Positions 59,371 through 64,000 of a stretch of 64,000 nucleotides of DNA are shown piece by piece. Both the position numbers and the translations under genes were made by a program. Position 1 is the stretch's first letter. The number at the start of each line of letters is the position of its first letter. A model generated the notes under the pieces. It was not told the origin of the DNA and did not search any database. It worked only from the letters and a program-made list of their open reading frames with translations. The stretch comes from Actinomadura mexicana (lineage in GTDB: Bacteria > Actinomycetota > Actinomycetes > Streptosporangiales > Streptosporangiaceae). The DNA lies in NCBI RefSeq assembly GCF_900188105.1, contig NZ_FZNP01000002.1, positions 558,001 to 622,000 of the forward strand, written 5' to 3'.

Positions 59371-60312
59371 GTGAGGGGCATGGACGGCGACACCACGTAC
59401 ACGATCGGCGAGCTGGCGCGCCGCACCGGGCTGCCGGTGCGGACGATCCGGTTCTACTCCGACACCGGTGTCGTCCCGCCCACCCGCCGTACCGAGGCCG
59501 GTTACCGGCTGTACGACGCCGACGCCGCCGCGCGCCTCGACCTGGTGCGGACGCTGCGGGACCTCGGCATCGACCTCGCCACCGTCCGGCGGCTGCTGGA
59601 CCGGGAGGTCGACGTCGGGCAGGTCGCGGCGGCGCACGCGGACGCGCTGGACGTGCAGATCCGCACGCTCAGACTGCGCCGGGCCGTGCTGCGGGCGGTG
59701 GCCGAACGCGGATCCACCCCAGAGGAGATCGAACTCATGCACAGGCTCGCCCGGCTGTCCGACGAGGAGCGGCGCCGGATCATCACCGACTTCATCGACG
59801 AGTCCTTCGCCGGACTCGACCTGCACCCCGGCTTCGCGGAGAAGATGCGCGCCGCGCTGCCGGAGCTGCCCGTCGATCCCGAACCCCAGCAGGTCGACGC
59901 CTGGATCGAGCTGGCCGAACTGGTCGCCGACCCCGGCTTCCGTGCCTCGGTGCGCCGGATGGCCGAGTTCCAGGCGGCCGAGGTCGCGCAGGGGACCCTC
60001 CCTGACGGCCTCGCCGGCCTCGGCGACCTGACCCGGGACAAGGCGGAGCAGGCCGTCGCGGACGGGATCGAGCCCGGATCGGACGCGGCCCGTCCCGTCG
60101 TCGACGAACTCGTCCGCGCCTACGCCGACGCCTGGGACGCCGCCGCCGACGCCGATTTCAGGCGCGGCCTGCTGCACAGGTTGGAGGTCGGCACCGACCC
60201 CCGCACCGAGCGGTACTGGCAGTTGCTCGCCCTCATCAACGGCTGGCCCGTCCCGCCGACGATGACGCCGCTCTTCCAGTGGTTCATCGACGCGCTGCGC
60301 TCCCGCGGCTGA
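59371..60312 (+). CDS. MerR family regulator with long effector domain
   Basis: 313 aa. MerR HTH (about 8-78; YTIGELARRTGLPVRTIRFYSDTGVVPPTRRTEAGYRLYDADAAARL), coiled coil (about 85-115) and a large helical C-terminal domain resembling TipA-S-type drug-binding folds. GTG 59371 has GGAGG 7 nt upstream; ATG 59380 is an alternative. Its stop is one base from the stop of the convergent transferase. Confidence 0.9.
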   Translation: MRGMDGDTTYTIGELARRTGLPVRTIRFYSDTGVVPPTRRTEAGYRLYDADAAARLDLVRTLRDLGIDLATVRRLLDREVDVGQVAAAHADALDVQIRTLRLRRAVLRAVAERGSTPEEIELMHRLARLSDEERRRIITDFIDESFAGLDLHPGFAEKMRAALPELPVDPEPQQVDAWIELAELVADPGFRASVRRMAEFQAAEVAQGTLPDGLAGLGDLTRDKAEQAVADGIEPGSDAARPVVDELVRAYADAWDAAADADFRRGLLHRLEVGTDPRTERYWQLLALINGWPVPPTMTPLFQWFIDALRSRG

Positions 60313-60313
60313 C

Positions 60314-61726
60314 TCAGGAGGAGGGCAGGGGCACGCCGGCGTGGTGGTCGCCGCGCCGGCGTGCCAGCGCCACCACGTCGGATGCGCCGTCGAGGACTCC
60401 GCCCGCCGGGTCGTCGTCCCCGTCCGACCGGACGATGTCGCCGGACGGGACCAGGACGTCCCGCACCACGAGCGCCGCCAGGACGAGGACGGTCACGAAC
60501 CGGGCGAGCAGCGCCAGCGTGTAGACGTCCTTGCTGATCCCGCCGTCCGGGGCGTCCAGGCTCAGCACCGCCGACAGCGTCCCGGACAGGTCGGCCCCCT
60601 GCGTCTGCGCGGACACCGACAGCAGGAACCACCAGATGCCGAAGAAGTAGGCGATCTCGCCCAGCTGCCAGGCGACGAACGCCGGCGGCTTCGGCCGTGC
60701 CAGCACCGCCAGCGGCAGCAGCCACAGGACGTACTGCGGCGACCAGACCTTGTTCGGCAGCATGAACGCGACCAGCACGAGGAACATCAGCTGCGGCAGG
60801 CGCGGGCGGCGCGGGGCCGCCAGGGCGAGGACGGCGATCCCGGCGGCGAGGACTAGGAACGTTCCCGTGCCGAACAGGTTGAGAAGGTCGGTGTCGGACG
60901 CGGGCTTCTCCAGCCCGTGGTCCTGCAGGACGAAGAAGATCGAGCCCCAGTCGATGCCGCGCTTCTGGCTGAAGGTGTAGAACTCCTTCCACCCGTCCCA
61001 CGCGAAGAGCATCACGGGCAGGTTCACGGCCAGCCACCCGGCGGCGGTGCCGGCGAGCATGCGGCCCATGGGACGCCACTGCCCGGCCCGGACGCACAGC
61101 AGGACGAGCGGCCCGAGGAACAGCAGCGGATAGAACTTCGCCGCGATCGCCAGGCCGAGGAGGGTGCCCGCCAGGGCCGGGCGGCGCGCCGACCAGGCCG
61201 CCAGCGCCAGCGCCGACAGCGCCACCGCCAGCAGGTCCCAGTTGATGTAGGCGGTGAGGAGCAGCGCGGGGGACAGCGCCACCATCAGGCCCGTGCGCAG
61301 CGAGCGGCGTCCGGCCGCGTACGCGGTGGCGAGGACGGCGACCACCGCGAGGACGGCGAGGAGCAGGACGGTGCCGTTGTAGAACGCGAGGCCGCGCGAG
61401 TCCACCCCGAACGGCTTGACCAGCCACGCGACCAGCTGCATGAAGCCGCCGCTCAGAACCGGATACTCCACGTACCGGATGTCGGAACCGGTGAACGTGT
61501 CGAAGTACGGGAGCTTCCCGTCGCTGAGCCCGCGCACGTAGTAGAGCGGATAGACGTCGGTGTAGCAGGCGTTCGCCGTCGTCTTGAGGAAGTCGAACCG
61601 CACCGACGCGCAGGGCTGCTTCTGCAGCCAGCCGAGAAGGCACGTCAGGGCGGTGAGCCCGACCAGCACCGGCGCGAGCGGCTTCAGCCGTCCGGGAGCG
61701 TCCGCCCGGTCGCTGTCGGCGGACAT
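60314..61726 (-). CDS. GT87-type polytopic mannosyltransferase
   Basis: 470 aa with about 11 hydrophobic helices. After helix 1 come Asp/Tyr-rich loops (TDVYPLYYVRGLSDGKLPYFD; VEYPVLSG), typical of GT87/DUF2029 alpha-mannosyltransferases that use polyprenyl-phosphate mannose. A WSPQYVLWLLPL motif lies in the later half. ATG 61726 has GAGAGG 6 nt upstream. It lies downstream of the penicillin-binding protein on the same strand, consistent with envelope glycan work. Confidence 0.85.
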   Translation of the reverse strand: MSADSDRADAPGRLKPLAPVLVGLTALTCLLGWLQKQPCASVRFDFLKTTANACYTDVYPLYYVRGLSDGKLPYFDTFTGSDIRYVEYPVLSGGFMQLVAWLVKPFGVDSRGLAFYNGTVLLLAVLAVVAVLATAYAAGRRSLRTGLMVALSPALLLTAYINWDLLAVALSALALAAWSARRPALAGTLLGLAIAAKFYPLLFLGPLVLLCVRAGQWRPMGRMLAGTAAGWLAVNLPVMLFAWDGWKEFYTFSQKRGIDWGSIFFVLQDHGLEKPASDTDLLNLFGTGTFLVLAAGIAVLALAAPRRPRLPQLMFLVLVAFMLPNKVWSPQYVLWLLPLAVLARPKPPAFVAWQLGEIAYFFGIWWFLLSVSAQTQGADLSGTLSAVLSLDAPDGGISKDVYTLALLARFVTVLVLAALVVRDVLVPSGDIVRSDGDDDPAGGVLDGASDVVALARRRGDHHAGVPLPSS

Positions 61727-61802
61727 CGTGAGCCTCTCCGTAGACGACGACATGGAGAGCAAGCCTATTCGCCCGAAGGGCACGGGCGATCAAGAACGGG
61801 GA

Positions 61803-61830
61803 CGGCCCGGAGCCGTGGGGCTCCGGGCCG
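61803..61830 (-). terminator. Terminator of the penicillin-binding-protein gene
   Basis: Perfect 12-bp arms CGGCCCGGAGCC and GGCTCCGGGCCG with loop GTGG (CCAC in the transcript), followed on the minus strand by TCCCCGTTCTTG. Confidence 0.85.
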
Positions 61831-61850
61831 GTCGCGTCGCGGACGTGCCG

Positions 61851-64000
61851 CTAGTTGTTGGTGGGGGGGTCTTCCTTCCGGCAGGCCGGGTCGTTCCTGT
61901 GCTCGGGTTTCGCGCACCACCAGGTCTTGTCGCCTGTGGGAGGCAGGTCGGGGTTGCAGCCGAGCGGCATGTTGTACTGGTTGCACGGCACGTCGCCCGA
62001 CCCCGGCGGGGTGATGGTCGGCGTGTTCGTCGGCTTCGGCGTCTCCGACTCGCAGCCGGGCTGCGGCCTCTGCTGCCCCGGCTGCCCCGGCTGGCAGGTC
62101 GGCGTGTTGGTCGGTGTCGGGGTCGAGGTCGCCGTGGGAGTGGGCTTGGCCTTGGCCCACGGGGCGACCTGGCCGCCGTTGACCGGCGGCGGGAACGGCG
62201 TGATGTCCTTGCCCTCCAGGGCCTTCAGCATGAAGGTCTTGAACAGCTCGGCCGGGACCGTACCACCGTAGACCTGGCTGTAGTTGCCGACGCCGATCAG
62301 CGACTTGCGGTTGCCCTTCTTGTCCTGCCGCCACATCGCCGCCGACGTCGCGAGTTCCGGCGTGTAGCCGACGAACCAGGCCGACTTGTTCTCGTCGGTG
62401 GTACCGGTCTTGCCGGCGACCGGACGGGCGCCGAGGCTCGCGCGGGTACCGGTACCGCTGGTCACGACCGCCTGCATCGCGTTCGTGGCGTCCGCCGCGA
62501 CGCCCTCGTCGAAGGCCGTCGAGGGCTTCTGCCAGGGCAGCTTCTCCAGCGGCTTCTGCTTGTTGTTCAGGATGGGGCGGCCCCGGTTGTCGGTGATCTT
62601 GGCGATCACGTGGGCCTGCCGGTGCTTCCCACCCGCCGCGAACGTCGAGTAGACCGACGCCATCGTCACCGGGGTCGCGTCGATGACGCCCAGCGGCAGC
62701 GACGTGATGGTGTTCGAGAGGTTCTCGGTGTCCTCCGGGATGCCCATCTTCTTGGCCATGTCCACGACGTTGGCCAGCTGGACCTTCTGCCCCAGGTCGA
62801 CGTACGCCGTGTTGATCGACAGCGCCGTCATCTGCTTGAGGTTGTAGACCCCGTTCTCCTTGCGGCTGTCGTTGGTGAAGGACGCGCCGCCGATCGTCCG
62901 CTTGTAGCTGCCGTCCATCGTCGTCCGCAGGCTGATGCCCTGGTCGAGCGCCGTGGCGAGCACGATCGGCTTGAACGACGAACCCGGCTGCACCTTGCCC
63001 TGGAAGGAGTTGTCGAACTGCTGCTTGCGGTAGTCCGTACCGCCGTAGGCGGCCACCACGCCGCCCGTCTTCGGGTCGACCGCCGCGAGACCGAACTGGA
63101 TGTCGTTCCCCAGCCCGTTCTGCTTGCGGATCTGCTTGACGGCCTTGTTCGTGTAGTCCTGCAGGTCCTTGCGGAACGTCGTGGTGATCTTCAGGCCGCC
63201 GGTCTCCAGCATCTGCTCGTCGATGCCGAGCACCTTCAGCTCGTTGAGGACGCGGTCCTGGAGGTAGCCGGAGTTCGGGTCGTCCGGGACGTCGCTCCAG
63301 TTCTTCTGCGTCTGGGGGAACTTCGCCTGGGCGCGCTTGCCCGAGTCGAGCCACCGCTTCTCGACCATGCCGTCGAGGACGTAGTTCCAGCGGTTGATCA
63401 GCGCCTGCTTGGCCGGGTTGGACGCCGGCCCGTAGGTGGCGAAGTAGCCCGGCCGCTGGATCATGGCCGCGAGCATCGCCGCCTGCGACTCGTTGATCTC
63501 GGTGACGGGCTTGTGGAAGTAGGCGCGGGACGCCGCCTGGATGCCGTAGGCGTGCCGCCCGAACGGGACCGTGTTCAGGTACAGCTCCAGCACCCGCGAC
63601 TTGTCCATCTCCTTGCCCATGCGGATGGAGATGAGGATTTCCTTGAACTTGCGGCTGACCGTGCGGTCCTGGCTGAGGTTCGCCCAGTAGTTGCGGGCGA
63701 GCTGCTGCGTGATCGTCGAGGCGCCGGCGACGTCGCCGCCGGTCCCCGCCCGGTACATCGCGCCGACGATGCCCATCGGTGAGATGCCCGGCTCGTGCCA
63801 GAAGTTGCGGTCCTCCGCCGCGAGGACGGCGTTCTGGACGTGCTTGGGCACCTTGTCCAGCGAGATGTCCTCACGGTGGGTGCCGATGCGGGCCAGCGGC
63901 GACCCGTCCGCGTAGCTGATCACCGACTCCTGGGCCTTCGCGGCCTGCTGCTTCTCCGTCGGGATCGGGGTGTTGGCGTAGGCGACGATGACGAGCGTCG
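61851..64000 (-). CDS. Class A penicillin-binding protein (partial, 5' end outside window)
   Basis: At least 715 residues are visible; the N-terminal membrane anchor lies beyond 64000, since the frame stays open and continues upstream as AYANTPIPTEKQ, typical of the segment after the anchor. Transglycosylase motifs: AAEDRNFWHEPGIS and GASTITQQLARN. Transpeptidase motifs: SSFKP (SxxK), SIN (SxN) and KTGT in AGKTGTTDENKS. The tail is Thr/Pro-rich (TPTATSTPTPTNTPT) with six Cys, an unusual, possibly disulfide-bonded extracellular extension. It polymerises and cross-links peptidoglycan. Confidence 0.95.
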   Translation of the reverse strand, partial: TLVIVAYANTPIPTEKQQAAKAQESVISYADGSPLARIGTHREDISLDKVPKHVQNAVLAAEDRNFWHEPGISPMGIVGAMYRAGTGGDVAGASTITQQLARNYWANLSQDRTVSRKFKEILISIRMGKEMDKSRVLELYLNTVPFGRHAYGIQAASRAYFHKPVTEINESQAAMLAAMIQRPGYFATYGPASNPAKQALINRWNYVLDGMVEKRWLDSGKRAQAKFPQTQKNWSDVPDDPNSGYLQDRVLNELKVLGIDEQMLETGGLKITTTFRKDLQDYTNKAVKQIRKQNGLGNDIQFGLAAVDPKTGGVVAAYGGTDYRKQQFDNSFQGKVQPGSSFKPIVLATALDQGISLRTTMDGSYKRTIGGASFTNDSRKENGVYNLKQMTALSINTAYVDLGQKVQLANVVDMAKKMGIPEDTENLSNTITSLPLGVIDATPVTMASVYSTFAAGGKHRQAHVIAKITDNRGRPILNNKQKPLEKLPWQKPSTAFDEGVAADATNAMQAVVTSGTGTRASLGARPVAGKTGTTDENKSAWFVGYTPELATSAAMWRQDKKGNRKSLIGVGNYSQVYGGTVPAELFKTFMLKALEGKDITPFPPPVNGGQVAPWAKAKPTPTATSTPTPTNTPTCQPGQPGQQRPQPGCESETPKPTNTPTITPPGSGDVPCNQYNMPLGCNPDLPPTGDKTWWCAKPEHRNDPACRKEDPPTNN

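Noticed and set aside
61851..63923. Penicillin-binding protein starting at 63923
   Set aside because: The GTG there is internal: the frame continues to the window edge as a typical post-anchor sequence (AYANTPIPTEKQ), so the gene is 5'-truncated by the window.

Overview
The window is a high-GC chromosomal segment of a mycelial-type actinomycete. Codon third positions are almost all G or C, GTG starts are frequent, and several gene clusters are in the order usual for Streptomyces and Streptosporangiales. The arrangement (asd-lysC near recR-ybaB-dnaX-ffs, upp-tadA-tRNA-Ser, and rpsF-ssb-rpsR-rplI next to dnaB) and the many one-component regulators fit a Thermomonosporaceae or Actinomadura-like organism. 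That placement is inference, since there is no rRNA here. No phage, insertion sequence or CRISPR array was seen.

Layout. 0-10 kb: TetR and SnoaL-like genes, asd and lysC (aspartate pathway), an unknown four-helix membrane protein, a small peptidoglycan-binding protein, an MFS exporter with an HxlR regulator, and an FAD monooxygenase with a TetR regulator. 10-16 kb: a conserved housekeeping block, read leftwards: ffs (SRP RNA), dnaX, ybaB, recR and a DUF5063 gene, followed by tRNA-Ser(GGA). 15-24 kb: Lrp, MarR-quinone reductase, MFS, GntR, HTH-TPR and PH-domain genes, then upp. 24-29 kb: two paralogous tRNA-deaminase-associated proteins on either side of a Tat-exported phosphoesterase, then tadA and tRNA-Ser(CGA). 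29-35 kb: an EamA exporter with a B3/B4-domain protein, then a leftward group of ada-alkA, ogt and a sliding-clamp gene (dnaN-type) that is not next to dnaA or recF. 35-48 kb: accessory regulators paired with small enzymes (SDRs, alpha/beta hydrolase, OsmC, GNAT, SnoaL-like, imine-reductase-like). 48-57 kb: dnaB interrupted by an intein, a MATE exporter, a peptidoglycan amidase, and the rpsF-ssb-rpsR-rplI operon. 57-64 kb: endonuclease IV, a DUF4190 protein, a barstar-like protein, a MerR regulator, a GT87-type mannosyltransferase, and a class A penicillin-binding protein cut by the window edge.

The most notable signals are: (1) a 433-residue intein in DnaB with the Ala1 / Trp67 / Cys412 / Thr431 signature of class 3 inteins, a probably decayed homing endonuclease and an unusual low-complexity insertion; (2) a helically spaced cluster of DnaA boxes upstream of dnaB; (3) five perfect 17-bp tandem repeats that fill the whole gap between two convergent genes and include both stop codons; (4) several self-consistent regulator/operator sets (MarR GTTGG-N5-CCAAC x4, MarR TGCTTC-N6-GAAGCA x3, TetR x2, an SOS box on a small ORF); (5) a clamp paralogue downstream of an alkylation-repair operon; (6) a recurrent TANNNT box 6-7 nt before start codons, suggesting many leaderless mRNAs, and two tRNA-Ser genes whose -10 box contains the stop codon of the preceding gene.
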